DNA of 64,000 nt from a bacterium BMS3Abin02 (GCA_002897675.1 BDSU01000026.1:1-64000); one strand, 5' to 3'. Shown: positions 42,353 through 51,676, numbered from the stretch's first letter. A program made the numbers and translations. Notes: a model not told the origin generated them from the sequence alone.

Positions 42353-43719
42353 CCGAATCCGCAGACGTCGACACGATCGTCATCGGCGGTGGAATGGCCG
42401 GTCTTCCTTTCGCGTTGCGCGCCGCTCGGCGGGGTTCGACGGTGCTCATCGAAGGTGACCTCCTCGGAGGTACCTGTCTGAACCGGGGATGTATCCCGAC
42501 CAAGACGATGATCCACTCTGCCAAGGTCGCCCATGTGGCTCGGCGCGCCGGCGAATTCGGGATCGACGTGGGGTCCGTTTCTGTCGACCTGGGACGGATC
42601 GTCGACCGCAAGGATGCGATCGTCGAAGCAGTCAGGAATGGGTCGTATCGGGCGGCTGAGCGAGCGACGAATCTCACGCTTGTCGAGAACTGGGCCCGGT
42701 TCGTGGGGCCCCACGCCGTCGAAGCCGGGGGGGCCGTGTACCGGGCCGTCCGGATCGTGATCAACACGGGCGCTCGTCCAACCGTGCCTGATCTGCCGGG
42801 GATCGGCGAGGTGCCGATTCTCGACTCGACTTCCGCGTTGGATCTTCGTGAGGTGCCGGAACATCTGATCGTGATGGGCGGCGGCTATGTGGGCTGTGAG
42901 TTTGCCCAGATGTACCGCAGATTCGGATCACAAGTGACGGTTGTGCATCGGCGGTCCCGCCTGCTGCCGGCCGAGGATCCGGAAGCCTCCGAAGTCATCG
43001 AGCGTGTGTTCGCGCGTGAGGGCATCGAATTGCTGCTCGGTGAGGAACCCACCGCAGTTCGCGCGGCGAACGGTCGTATCGATCTGTCCGTCGGCGGACG
43101 TGATGTCGAGGCGTCGCATCTCCTCCTGGCGGTCGGGAGAACACCGAATACGTCACGGCTCGGCCTCGAGATACCGGGTGTGGCAGTCGATGAGAGGGGA
43201 TTCATCGTTGCTTCCGAACGGTTCGAAACGTCGGCGGCCGGCATCCACGCAATCGGCGATGTGATCGGACCACCACTCTTCACGCACTCGGCGAGAGACG
43301 ACGCAGCGCTCCTCGCACGACATCTGTTCAGGGGAGAGGACATCACGACGTCGACGCGGCTGGTCCCACATGCCGTGTTCACCGACCCCGAGGTTGCCAC
43401 ATTCGGGATGACCGCCGGCGAAGCCGAGACACGGTACGGCGAATCGGTAGTGGGGGTCGAGAACTTCCGTGGCGTGGCCAGAGCGAAGGCGATCGGTGAG
43501 ACGGACGGGTTCGTCAAGATCGTCACCAGACCTGATCGAGTGATCGTCGGAGCCACGATCGTCGGACCCGATGCCGGAAACCTCATCCACGAACTCGTCG
43601 TCGCCGCGTACGCGGAACTCACCGTCGATCGGGTGCGCAATGCGATCCACATCCATCCCACCTTGGCGGAAGCGGTGAACGCCGCCGCCGGAGGGGTCCA
43701 CCGGCCAACAACGGCGTGA
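42349..43719 (+). CDS. MerA-like pyridine nucleotide-disulfide oxidoreductase
   Basis: A 456-residue FAD/NAD(P)H disulfide oxidoreductase. FAD fold IVIGGGMAGLPFALRAA, redox pair GGTCLNRGCIPTK (Cys43, Cys48), NAD(P) fold VMGGGYVGCEFAQ and C-terminal IHIHPTLAEAV, as in dihydrolipoamide and mercuric reductases. It lacks the N-terminal metal domain and the C-terminal Cys pair of true MerA, so Hg(II) reduction is doubtful. GTG start overlaps the ccdA stop. It may feed electrons to CcdA-TlpA or act on a low-molecular-weight disulfide. Confidence 0.8.
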   Translation: MTESADVDTIVIGGGMAGLPFALRAARRGSTVLIEGDLLGGTCLNRGCIPTKTMIHSAKVAHVARRAGEFGIDVGSVSVDLGRIVDRKDAIVEAVRNGSYRAAERATNLTLVENWARFVGPHAVEAGGAVYRAVRIVINTGARPTVPDLPGIGEVPILDSTSALDLREVPEHLIVMGGGYVGCEFAQMYRRFGSQVTVVHRRSRLLPAEDPEASEVIERVFAREGIELLLGEEPTAVRAANGRIDLSVGGRDVEASHLLLAVGRTPNTSRLGLEIPGVAVDERGFIVASERFETSAAGIHAIGDVIGPPLFTHSARDDAALLARHLFRGEDITTSTRLVPHAVFTDPEVATFGMTAGEAETRYGESVVGVENFRGVARAKAIGETDGFVKIVTRPDRVIVGATIVGPDAGNLIHELVVAAYAELTVDRVRNAIHIHPTLAEAVNAAAGGVHRPTTA

Positions 43720-43883
43720 TGGCCGATCGGCGAACCCGCCACGGCAACCGGGTCCGGTGACTCGGATTCTTCCGGCAGGGAGACCAAGGCGTCTGGTGGG
43801 TCGGTGGGATTCGAGTGATCCGGTGACACCTTTGAGGGGCGGGATCGACTCAATGCACGAGCCGATCCTTTCGGAGGTATCCG

Positions 43884-44738
43884 TTGAACATGCCGGCGTC
43901 GGGAAGCTCCGCACTCGTTCTCACCGGCGGGGGCAACCGTGGTGCGATCCAGGCGGGGGCACTGTTGGCCCTGTTCGAGCAGGGATATCGGCCCGACCTC
44001 ATCATCGGCGTCTCGGTGGGTGCAATCAATGGCGTGATGCTGTCCTTCTACCCGACCGCCGGCGGTGTGCAGCGGGTGCTCGAGATCTGGCGCGCCCTCG
44101 ACGGGGCGCACCTGTTCGGAACAGTGTCACCGGTGTGGCGGGGCTTGGCCACCTTCCTCCTTCGTCGAACGGCCACCTACTCGAATCATGGTCTTCGCGA
44201 TCTCCTCATCCGACATTTGCCGTCACACCGGTTTTCCGACACCGTCGTTCCCTTTGTCACCGTGGCCACGAATCTCGAGACGGGCAGGGCGGTGCACATC
44301 GCCGACGGGGATCTGGTCGAAGCGGTTCTTGCGTCCGCGGCGGTTCCCGTACATCTCCCTCCCGTGAAGGTTGGAGGAGAACTGCTCGTGGATGGGGCGA
44401 TCGCCGACCCGGTGCCGGTAGACGTGGCGTTGGCGGCTGGAGCTGCACACATCGTCGTGGTCGAGCCAGGTCACGCATGCGACTGCCCCAAGGTGTACGA
44501 CAACGCCGCGTCCATATTCTCGCAATCGATGGCGATCATGGCTCGGGGGAGGCTCGCTGCGGATCTCGACGCGGCAGCCGGGCACGCCGACATCGTTCAT
44601 CTTGGGCTGACGTGTCATGCGGACATCCCTATGACCGATCTGTCCCGGACACCCGAGATGATCGACTCGGGCTATCGAGAAGCGTCGCGTTGGCTCGAGA
44701 GCCACGGCCGGGTGTGGACGAGGTCGGGTGTGTCGTGA
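43884..44738 (+). CDS. Patatin-like phospholipase
   Basis: A 284-residue patatin. Oxyanion loop GGGNRGAIQAGAL (about 15-27), nucleophile GVSVGAING (Ser near residue 44) and catalytic Asp in the DGAIADPVPVD stretch. It hydrolyses acyl esters of lipids in the cytosol or at the membrane. The start is TTG at 43884, 6 bases after GGAGG; an ATG lies two codons later. No operon partner. Confidence 0.85.
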   Translation: MNMPASGSSALVLTGGGNRGAIQAGALLALFEQGYRPDLIIGVSVGAINGVMLSFYPTAGGVQRVLEIWRALDGAHLFGTVSPVWRGLATFLLRRTATYSNHGLRDLLIRHLPSHRFSDTVVPFVTVATNLETGRAVHIADGDLVEAVLASAAVPVHLPPVKVGGELLVDGAIADPVPVDVALAAGAAHIVVVEPGHACDCPKVYDNAASIFSQSMAIMARGRLAADLDAAAGHADIVHLGLTCHADIPMTDLSRTPEMIDSGYREASRWLESHGRVWTRSGVS

Positions 44739-45048
44739 TCTCGATGCTTTCGTCGACGCGGCGCCCGCCATGACCCTTCGGCGAGGAACGTGAGGATGCA
44801 GGGTGTATCGGTGTGGAGCCGCATCTCCTGGGCCTCCTTCGGATCAGCCCGCCCCCCGGTTCATCTCCGTTCGTCCTCAGGTGAATCAACCCGACCGGGG
44901 GCCGGGCCCAGGCGCCGGCTCGGATCAACTTCTCCGGCGTGGTCGATGAAATGTCGGAGAGTGAACAGAATTGTGTCGTCCGGAGCGACACGTTTCCGCC
45001 CGACCTTCGACTCAATCCTTGGGACGACAGACACAAGGAGATGGCCCC
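44739..45048. other. Intergenic, no feature recognised
   Basis: 310 bases with no supportable gene or clear promoter. It presumably contains the promoter of the 45049-46918 operon. Confidence 0.5.
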
Positions 45049-45516
45049 ATGAGTTGGTTGAAGAAGAACACCAAGACCGAGCGGAAAGCATCGGCTCCTG
45101 CCTCCGCATCCCAGGGCGGACAAGCCGGCATGGACCAGATGGTTCGAATGCTGGCTGCTGCACCGGAGGATCAGCGGACAAGGATGCTCGGCGATCGCCT
45201 CACGGTATTCGCCGGCCAGGACGAGGCGTCTCGCGAACGCGCCATGAAGGGGATGCTCGCCGCTGCGTTGCAGCTTCCCGAAGATGACTACCAGAAGATC
45301 GCCGCGGCGCGCTTCAACGCGTTGAACGGGCTCGATGCCGATACCCGGATGATGCTGATGAAGTCGCACGCCGCCGTGGTCAAGTCGTTGCCGGCCGACC
45401 AGCGGCAGAGGGAGATGAAGGCCATGAAGCAGATCGTCTCCGCGCTGCCCGAAGACGAGCGCGGTCAGGTGATGACCATGATGCAGAACCTCGGGTTGAT
45501 GGGAGAGGCGGGATGA
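45049..45516 (+). CDS. Met-rich helical protein of unknown function
   Basis: A 155-residue soluble helical protein. It has three or four repeats of a unit built like RMLAAAPEDQRTRML, GMLAAALQLPEDDY, SHAAVVKSLPADQR and QIVSALPEDERGQV, each ending in P-[ED]-[DE]-[QR], so an internal repeat domain of about 30-35 residues is likely. The tail is Met-rich. Good context for the ATG (AAGGAGA about 7 bases before). First gene of a three-gene operon with two membrane proteins. Confidence 0.6.
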   Translation: MSWLKKNTKTERKASAPASASQGGQAGMDQMVRMLAAAPEDQRTRMLGDRLTVFAGQDEASRERAMKGMLAAALQLPEDDYQKIAAARFNALNGLDADTRMMLMKSHAAVVKSLPADQRQREMKAMKQIVSALPEDERGQVMTMMQNLGLMGEAG

Positions 45517-45704
45517 GCAAGCCGGCGAAGTTCGTCGCCACCTATCTCGGAGTCCTCATCTTGATGCTGACCTGGTGGTCGACGCTCAGGGCGTCCGGGT
45601 CGGTCGGGCAGATTTGGCTCGTCGCGGCAGCGTACGGTGTGCTGCTCGCCGTGTGGGGTGTCTTGCTGTTGTGGGGACGATCGCAGGAAAAGGGGACGAG
45701 GTGA
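45513..45704 (+). CDS. Small two-helix membrane protein
   Basis: 63 residues with two hydrophobic helices (FVATYLGVLILMLTWWS and VAAAYGVLLAVWGVLLLWG), probably both spanning the membrane. It overlaps both neighbours by 4 bases, so it is translated with them. No family recognised. Confidence 0.6.
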   Translation: MSKPAKFVATYLGVLILMLTWWSTLRASGSVGQIWLVAAAYGVLLAVWGVLLLWGRSQEKGTR

Positions 45705-46918
45705 CCATCGACTGGCCGGCGATCGTCGGTGTGAGCCTCATCAGCGTCGTTTTGACACTCATGCTCTTCCCGTTCGCCGAACGGAAGGACTACCTGAAGA
45801 GCCGGCCGGCGTCGTTCATCGCCGGGGTGCTGTTCATGCCGCTGTTCGTGGCGATTGCCGTCATGCTGCAAACGGGCTGGGCCGATGCGGCCAAAGCAAC
45901 GGTTCTGGTCGTTCTCTTCCTCGGGTTCTGGGCATCGGCCGCATGGCTGGTGCGCACCCCGATCGAGGGTTCCTATGTTCGTGGCCTCGAGTTCGGGCCG
46001 GGTCTGAACTTCCGGCCTGATCTCATCCTGCCCGGCGGGGTGATGTTGGTGAAGGGCATCATCCTCACCGGGGTGGGGACGTTGATCGCCGTTCAGGGTG
46101 TCTTCGGGCTGCCGAAATGGAGCTGGTCGGGGTTCATCCTTGCGTTCTTCGGCATCATCACCATCATCCCCATCCGGGGAATGGCCAAGATGATCGCTCG
46201 AAGAGAGCGGTTCCTCGGCAACGACCCACGGTGGCAGGCGCCGGTGCGGTGGGCGCTGCTGGTCGGTGGCCTCGCGGTCCTGCTCTACGGTTTTCTGAGC
46301 GCGTTCATGGGAGGGACACCCTTCGTCGACCTCCTCCCGAAGGCCGAGCTTGCCTGGCTCTCGGTCATCCTCCTCGTTGGCTCGTCCGCGTCGCTGTGGA
46401 TCCGGGAAGTGCGGAAGGCGAATCTTCTCGAGGGAACCGAGACCATGGCACAGCGGTTCGCATCGAACCTGTGGCTCTACATATCCATCCTCGCCTACAT
46501 GTATGGATTCATCGTGCTCTTCATGGGCACGTATATGTACCCACACCCGGGAACGAATCCGTGGGGCGTCGTGCTCGGAGCCGGGTTGTTCACGGCCGGG
46601 CTATCGCTGATGATCGGGTTCCGGCCGTTCGCGCTCAGGAATGAGCTGAGCGGGACGATCGGCATCATGGTCGGAATGCTCTCGGCCCTCGAAAAGGAGG
46701 CTCGATGGAAGATGATGATGAGCCGTATCCGTACCATCGCCGCGTATCCGGCCATCCAGTGCACCTGGCATGTGGGAGCGATGTCCTCGGCTCTCGATGG
46801 GTTGTCGACGGTCGACCGGGAACGTGTCGAGACGACTCGTAACGAGGTGATGATGTCTCTCTCGAGTCAGGAGCGGCAGGCACTGATGATGGCCATGGAT
46901 CAACTTCGGGTTGCCTGA
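45701..46918 (+). CDS. Large multi-pass membrane protein of unknown function
   Basis: A 405-residue protein with about ten hydrophobic segments and a C-terminal soluble tail (about 330-405). The tail again has the P/S-x2-[ER]-R-Q unit (MMSLSSQERQALMMAMDQLR) like the repeats of the first gene, so the two proteins may interact or share ancestry. GTG start overlaps the upstream stop. No transporter or enzyme signature seen. Last gene of the operon. Confidence 0.6.
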   Translation: MTIDWPAIVGVSLISVVLTLMLFPFAERKDYLKSRPASFIAGVLFMPLFVAIAVMLQTGWADAAKATVLVVLFLGFWASAAWLVRTPIEGSYVRGLEFGPGLNFRPDLILPGGVMLVKGIILTGVGTLIAVQGVFGLPKWSWSGFILAFFGIITIIPIRGMAKMIARRERFLGNDPRWQAPVRWALLVGGLAVLLYGFLSAFMGGTPFVDLLPKAELAWLSVILLVGSSASLWIREVRKANLLEGTETMAQRFASNLWLYISILAYMYGFIVLFMGTYMYPHPGTNPWGVVLGAGLFTAGLSLMIGFRPFALRNELSGTIGIMVGMLSALEKEARWKMMMSRIRTIAAYPAIQCTWHVGAMSSALDGLSTVDRERVETTRNEVMMSLSSQERQALMMAMDQLRVA

Positions 46919-47186
46919 GGCCGCGTGCTGCCACTCGTGACGGATGTTCGGCGAAATCCGGATGAGATTCGGATGCCGAGTCGGTGTCGAGCGAACGATG
47001 CGGAAGCAGCCACTGCTCATCACTGACCCGATCCTCCACAGACTGACACAGGGGGCGATCGCCCGTGTCGCAACCGATACCGTGCAGCTTCTGAAGCCGG
47101 AGTGTGGTGCCCGATGGGTGACACGGGTGTCCTTACTCACAGACGGGTGCGTTGCGCCGGACTGATTCGTTCTTCTGGGAATGCTC

Positions 47187-47217
47187 TTGACCTTCAAGTT
47201 GCTGGAGGGTGTACGGT
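47187..47217 (+). promoter_or_regulatory. MerR-type promoter with 19-bp spacer
   Basis: TTGACC (47187-47192), a 19-base spacer and TACGGT (47212-47217). The spacer carries an imperfect dyad (ACCTTCAAG / TGGAGGGT). Overlong 19-bp spacers with a central dyad are the hallmark of promoters activated by MerR-family DNA distortion. It lies 66 bases before the MerR gene, so the operon is probably self-induced by metal. Confidence 0.75.
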
Positions 47218-47282
47218 CGGCGTTGCCGGCGCGAACCGACAGGAGATGCGGCCGAGGAGTCGGGATGGTAGGTGGTGGTGAG

Positions 47283-47693
47283 ATGAGGATCGGCGAGCTT
47301 GGGAATGCGGTGGGGGTCGGTCCGTCGACGATCCGCTACTACGAGTCGGTCGGGGTACTGCCGGAGCCGGGGCGGATCGCGTCGGGGTATCGCTCGTACT
47401 CGGCGGCCGATGTGGAGCGATTGCGGTTTGTGACCTTGGCGAGGTCGTTGGGCATCGGGTTGGACGATATCCGCGAGATTCTGGGTTTGCGGGACCGGGG
47501 TGAGGCTCCCTGCGGGTATGTGCGTGGGGTGTTGGATCGTCAGGTGGATGCCGTCGCGGAACGAATCCGCAGGCTCGAGGCCTTGTCCGAGGAGCTTCGC
47601 CGGTTACAGGGGCTGGCTCGGACACTGCCCGACATCGGCTCGGAGGATCCGTGCGTGTGTCACATCCTCCACCCTGCCGGGGCACGGCACTGA
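47283..47693 (+). CDS. MerR-family metal sensor
   Basis: A 136-residue MerR activator. N-terminal winged helix MRIGELGNAVGVGPSTIRYY, then coiled-coil dimer helix, with Cys77, Cys124 and Cys126 (CVC near the C-terminus) as the metal ligands. The ligand pattern is closer to Zn/Cd/Pb/Hg sensors than to CueR, whose two Cys are in a CxxGDxxC-type loop. It leads the operon with the heavy-metal chaperone and P-type ATPase. ATG at 47283 starts exactly at the conserved HTH. Confidence 0.82.
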   Translation: MRIGELGNAVGVGPSTIRYYESVGVLPEPGRIASGYRSYSAADVERLRFVTLARSLGIGLDDIREILGLRDRGEAPCGYVRGVLDRQVDAVAERIRRLEALSEELRRLQGLARTLPDIGSEDPCVCHILHPAGARH

Positions 47694-47737
47694 CCGTGGA
47701 ACGATGGCTTCTTCGACGCCTTGGACGTGATGGGTAG

Positions 47738-47953
47738 ATGGCGACTGCAACATCGATGACGTTCACGGTGCAGGGGCTGCACTGCACGGGATGTGCAGAC
47801 ACCCTCGGGTCTGCGCTGCGCAACCTGGATGGCGTGATCCGGGCCCGGGTCGACTACGAGACGGGCCAGATGGAAGTGCGCTTTGACCCCGACCGAGTGT
47901 CGGAAGACGACGTTCGGGAACGGATCCGCGACTCGGGTTTCGAACCCGACTGA
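47738..47953 (+). CDS. Heavy-metal-associated chaperone (CopZ-like)
   Basis: A 71-residue single HMA domain with the metal-binding GLHCTGC (Cys16, Cys19). The ferredoxin-like fold would deliver a soft metal to the P-type ATPase encoded 9 bases later. The LHCTGC variant differs from the usual MTCxxC by His before the first Cys. Which metal it carries is unknown. Confidence 0.85.
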   Translation: MATATSMTFTVQGLHCTGCADTLGSALRNLDGVIRARVDYETGQMEVRFDPDRVSEDDVRERIRDSGFEPD

Positions 47954-47962
47954 ACGGACGAG

Positions 47963-50413
47963 ATGACCGAGATGGCCAACGATTCCACTGACCGCAACAC
48001 CGATATCGAGAACACGCAGGCTGCGTTTCGGATGAAGATCGGTGGCATGTCGTGCTCGTTCTGTGCCTCGACGATCCACAAGGCCTACACGCGGATCGAC
48101 GGTGTCTATGAGGTGGGCGTGTCGTTGGCGCATGAGGAGGGACTCGTCAGATACGACCCTTCCAAGGTGACGCCGGAGAAGTTGCGCCGCACGCTGGAGG
48201 AACTGGGCTACACGTATCGGGATCCGGAGAAGGTGCGCAGCTTCGACGAGGACGCCGCCGAGCTTCGCCGTGAGCGAGGCCGGTTGATCGCCGCGGGGAG
48301 TTTCACCGTGGCGACACTGCTGCTCATGTTGTTCGGTCGATGGCTCGATCTGGTCGAGATCCCGTTGATGCCCTGGCTGTTGTTGGCGTTGGCGCTGAAC
48401 ACGATGTTCGCCACGGGCTGGTTCATCAAGAAGATGGCATGGGCGTCCCTGCGCCGTGGCATTCTCAACCAGCACGTGCTGTTGGAGTTCGCTGCGTTCG
48501 CCGGGATCACGGGTGGCTTGCTGGGTCTGTTCGTGCTGAACGACTTCCCGGTCGGTGACTTCTTCGCCGCCGCCACTCTGGTCACGACCTATCACATTCT
48601 GTCGCACTATTCGTCGCTGGTCGTGCGCACCCGCGCATCGCAGGCGGTGCGTCGTCTCATGGCGCTACGTCCCGATACCGCCCGGGTGATCCGCAACGGT
48701 GAAGAGATCGAGACACCGATCGACGGCGTGGTCTCCGGTGACCATGTCCGCATCCGACCGGGTGAGTCGATCCCGGTAGACGGAATCGTCGTTGACGGGC
48801 TGTCGGCGGTGGACGAGGCGCTCGTGACCGGCGAGTCGATCCCTACCGAGAAGAGTCCCGGTGACGAGGTGATCGGCGGGTCCATCAACCAGACGGGCAC
48901 GCTCGTCGTGGAGGTGACCCGGGTCGGAGACGACGCATTCCTCTCTCGGGTGGGGCGTTTCATCGACGAGGCCCGCAGTCTACGTCCCGGCGTGCTGCAG
49001 ATCGTCGACGTCGTACTCCGCTATTTCGCGCCGACCGTGCTCATCTTCGCGGCCGCCGGATTCGTGATCTGGACCGTCGCGCCGGTGCTTGTCGGAGATG
49101 GACCGAACTGGAACCGCGCTCTTCTTGCCGGGCTCGCCACTTTGGTGATGGGGTACCCGTGCGCGTTGGGGATGGCCACACCGCTGGCGACCATTCGAGG
49201 TGGTGGCGAAGCCGCCCAACAGGGCATCCTGATGCGATCGGGCGAAGCGTTCCAGGTGATGGGCGACATCGCCGTCGTCGTATTCGACAAGACCGGCACG
49301 ATCACTCGAGGAGAGCCCACCGTCCGGAACGTCATCCCAGTCGGCGATCTCGACGAAGAAGCGGTGCTACGGATGGCCGCCTCGGTCGAAGTCAACAGTG
49401 AACATCCTCTCGCTCGCGCCGTCGAAGACGCCGCCGAGAAGCTGCATCTCCCCCTCGCCAAAAGCGATGCTTTCGAGGCCCACACCGGTCACGGTGTGGA
49501 AGCCATGGTCGAAGGCGCGTGCGTTCTCGTTGGGAAACCGACCTGGCTCATCACAGAAGGCATCGATCTCACGCAACTCGGCGCCGCCCGGGGTCGTCTC
49601 GAGGAGAATGGCCAGACCATTGTCGCTGTTGCCCGCAACGGGCGACTGCTTGGATTCATCGGCATCGCCGACAGCGTCAAAGACGATGCTCGCCAGACGA
49701 TCCAACGTATCAAGGACGCCGGCATCACTCCGGTCATGATCACCGGTGACGACCATCGCACCGCGCGAGCCGTATCCACCCAGGTCGGAATCGACGAAGT
49801 GCTTGCGGAGGTCCTGCCCGACGAGAAGGCTGTCGACATCCGCCGGCTACAGAACGGCGGGACACGTGTGATGATGGTCGGCGACGGCATCAATGACGCT
49901 CCCGCCCTCACCCAGGCCGACATCGGCGTCGCGATCGGTGCCGGAACCGACATCGCCATCGAGTCCGCGGACATCGTCATCATGAGTGACCGGCTCGGTT
50001 CCGTGATGGACGCCCACCGGATCGGCGTGTCCTCCTACCGCAAGACCAAACAGAACCTGGCACTCGCGTTCAGCTTCAACGGGATCGGAATCGTCGCAGC
50101 GGTCACCGGCCTCGTCAGTCCCGTCTGGGCAATGATCGCCATGATCTCATCGGTCACCGCGGTGCTCGCCAACTCGTTCGGGGGCCGACTTCTTCGTGGC
50201 GAGGCGCTCAACACGCAATACCAATCCTTCAGTCGAGACAACCACCATCAGAGTGTCGACCAGCCGGATACGACCGAGGATGACGCAACCGACACCTCCG
50301 ACCACGTGAGCCTGCACGACTTGCGCCTGGACGGGAAGACGGTTCGCTTCTGGGGCACACTCGCCATAGCGATTACCGCGGTCACCCTTCTCGTCGGTGT
50401 CTGGTTGACCTGA
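47963..50413 (+). CDS. Heavy-metal P-type ATPase with YPC motif
   Basis: A P1B-type metal-exporting ATPase, 816 residues. It has an N-terminal HMA-like domain with GGMSCSFCAS (Cys31, Cys34), the TGES loop, phosphorylation DKTGT (Asp442), the SEHPLARAV motif, GDGINDAPAL and MVGDG. The membrane metal motif reads GYPCALGMATP, with Tyr398 where most P1B pumps have the first Cys of CPC. The family with YPC exists but its metal specificity is unclear. A C-terminal helix beyond residue 780 is unusual. Encoded with the MerR sensor and CopZ-like chaperone. Confidence 0.9.
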   Translation: MTEMANDSTDRNTDIENTQAAFRMKIGGMSCSFCASTIHKAYTRIDGVYEVGVSLAHEEGLVRYDPSKVTPEKLRRTLEELGYTYRDPEKVRSFDEDAAELRRERGRLIAAGSFTVATLLLMLFGRWLDLVEIPLMPWLLLALALNTMFATGWFIKKMAWASLRRGILNQHVLLEFAAFAGITGGLLGLFVLNDFPVGDFFAAATLVTTYHILSHYSSLVVRTRASQAVRRLMALRPDTARVIRNGEEIETPIDGVVSGDHVRIRPGESIPVDGIVVDGLSAVDEALVTGESIPTEKSPGDEVIGGSINQTGTLVVEVTRVGDDAFLSRVGRFIDEARSLRPGVLQIVDVVLRYFAPTVLIFAAAGFVIWTVAPVLVGDGPNWNRALLAGLATLVMGYPCALGMATPLATIRGGGEAAQQGILMRSGEAFQVMGDIAVVVFDKTGTITRGEPTVRNVIPVGDLDEEAVLRMAASVEVNSEHPLARAVEDAAEKLHLPLAKSDAFEAHTGHGVEAMVEGACVLVGKPTWLITEGIDLTQLGAARGRLEENGQTIVAVARNGRLLGFIGIADSVKDDARQTIQRIKDAGITPVMITGDDHRTARAVSTQVGIDEVLAEVLPDEKAVDIRRLQNGGTRVMMVGDGINDAPALTQADIGVAIGAGTDIAIESADIVIMSDRLGSVMDAHRIGVSSYRKTKQNLALAFSFNGIGIVAAVTGLVSPVWAMIAMISSVTAVLANSFGGRLLRGEALNTQYQSFSRDNHHQSVDQPDTTEDDATDTSDHVSLHDLRLDGKTVRFWGTLAIAITAVTLLVGVWLT

Positions 50414-50435
50414 GCCGGCGTCTCCGATCGCCGGC
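50414..50435 (+). terminator. Hairpin after the P-type ATPase gene
   Basis: Perfect 7-bp stem GCCGGCG/CGCCGGC with an 8-base loop, one base past the stop. No T run follows, which is usual for actinomycete terminators. Confidence 0.45.
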
Positions 50436-50827
50436 CTGTCCCAGGTGCAACGGCGCGAGACGGGATCCGACACGATCCGAGGTCGCAATGCGGCGCAGGA
50501 TGATCCTGGTCCGTTTCGGCGCTGCACGCGAAGCCCGATCAAGGTGATGTGCTGCGACACGACGAGCGTTCTGCAAGTGCCCGTCGCTCTGCTCCTCGCC
50601 ACCGAGACGAGTGGATCCGCCGTATCAGCCTCGCCTTTCCTCCCAACCGCCGCATCCGGCTCACGGACGCTGCACCGACAAGGGGAGCCGGGGACGAGAT
50701 GGAGACGGTGGGGCTGGAACCAATCGGTCGAAACGACAGCAACGACGTCGACACGGCATCATCCACACTTCACGCTGCTGGACGAAACCCTACTGTGGCC
50801 GAAGGATCGAGATGAGGGGAGATCGTG
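50436..50827. other. Intergenic, nothing recognised
   Basis: About 390 bases without a supportable gene. Short frames here are low-complexity and lack binding sites. Confidence 0.5.
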
Positions 50828-51430
50828 ATGTGGCTCTACATAGGCCTGGGTGTGTCCATCGGCTTGTGGATAGCGTTGGGAAGATACGTCTTTCCTGAGA
50901 TCAAGACGACCTACGAGGCGAAGGGCACGTTTTCGAACAAACTTCTCTACTCGTGGTATGCCATGTGGGCGTTTCATCACATTCCAGTGGTCTTGGCGTC
51001 CTGGTTCGCCGTCTGGCTGATACCGGTCGACAGGACGCTTGCTCAGATTGGCGGCTTGGTCCTGTTCGTGGTTGGGCTTGTCCTCTTGCCGCTGGGGATG
51101 ATCGAGTTTCGTTCGTTGCGGAGATCCACCGGGCAGGATATTTCGAAGCTCACCACCACCGGGATCTACCGATGGAGCAGGAATCCACAGTTCGTCGGCT
51201 GGTCGCTGATGCTGCTGGGAGTATCGATCGCCGGGCGGTCGGCGTTTGCCCTGGCGCTCACGTTCGTGTTCATGGTCGTTCTTCATCTGTACACCGTCCG
51301 GTTGGCAGAGCCGTATCTCGAGAACGTGTACGGAGACGAGTACCGCCGGTATCTATCGAATGCTCCGCGATACATCGGGATACCGAAAGAACCCGGGAGA
51401 TCACCTGATCGGGCAATCGGGGGCCGGTGA
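50828..51430 (+). CDS. Isoprenylcysteine/phospholipid-type methyltransferase family membrane protein
   Basis: A 200-residue integral membrane methyltransferase of the ICMT/PEMT family. About four or five helices, with the conserved C-terminal RWSRNPQFVGW and AEPYLENVYGDEYRRYLSNA plus PRYIG, where SAM binds. Bacterial members methylate small molecules or lipids; no substrate is indicated. ATG at 50828 follows GAGGGGAG. No operon partner. Confidence 0.75.
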   Translation: MWLYIGLGVSIGLWIALGRYVFPEIKTTYEAKGTFSNKLLYSWYAMWAFHHIPVVLASWFAVWLIPVDRTLAQIGGLVLFVVGLVLLPLGMIEFRSLRRSTGQDISKLTTTGIYRWSRNPQFVGWSLMLLGVSIAGRSAFALALTFVFMVVLHLYTVRLAEPYLENVYGDEYRRYLSNAPRYIGIPKEPGRSPDRAIGGR

Positions 51431-51676
51431 CCTGCCTCTCCGGAACACAGTGGGCTGTTTGGGGTCGGCGATGCGTTAGGGCGCCCTGCCGCATGATCTG
51501 AGCGAGCACACATGAGGTTGCGGACACGGAACCAGGACGTGGTCCCGACGATCCGGGAGACGATGTCGCGTGTCGACGGCGCGTTCGTCATCGCCGTCGG
51601 CAGGCGCCCGGGGCGGCCGGCTCTGCGGGTTCGCATACGGGGCGGCATCGTGGCGATGTCTGCGCAGTGCCTCGCC

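Noticed and set aside
42349-43719. A second true mercuric reductase
   Set aside because: It has the redox pair but not the metal domain or C-terminal Cys pair needed for Hg(II) handling, so I call it MerA-like only.
46944-47165. 73-codon frame before the MerR gene
   Set aside because: No motif, no good ribosome site, and it lies just before the MerR promoter.
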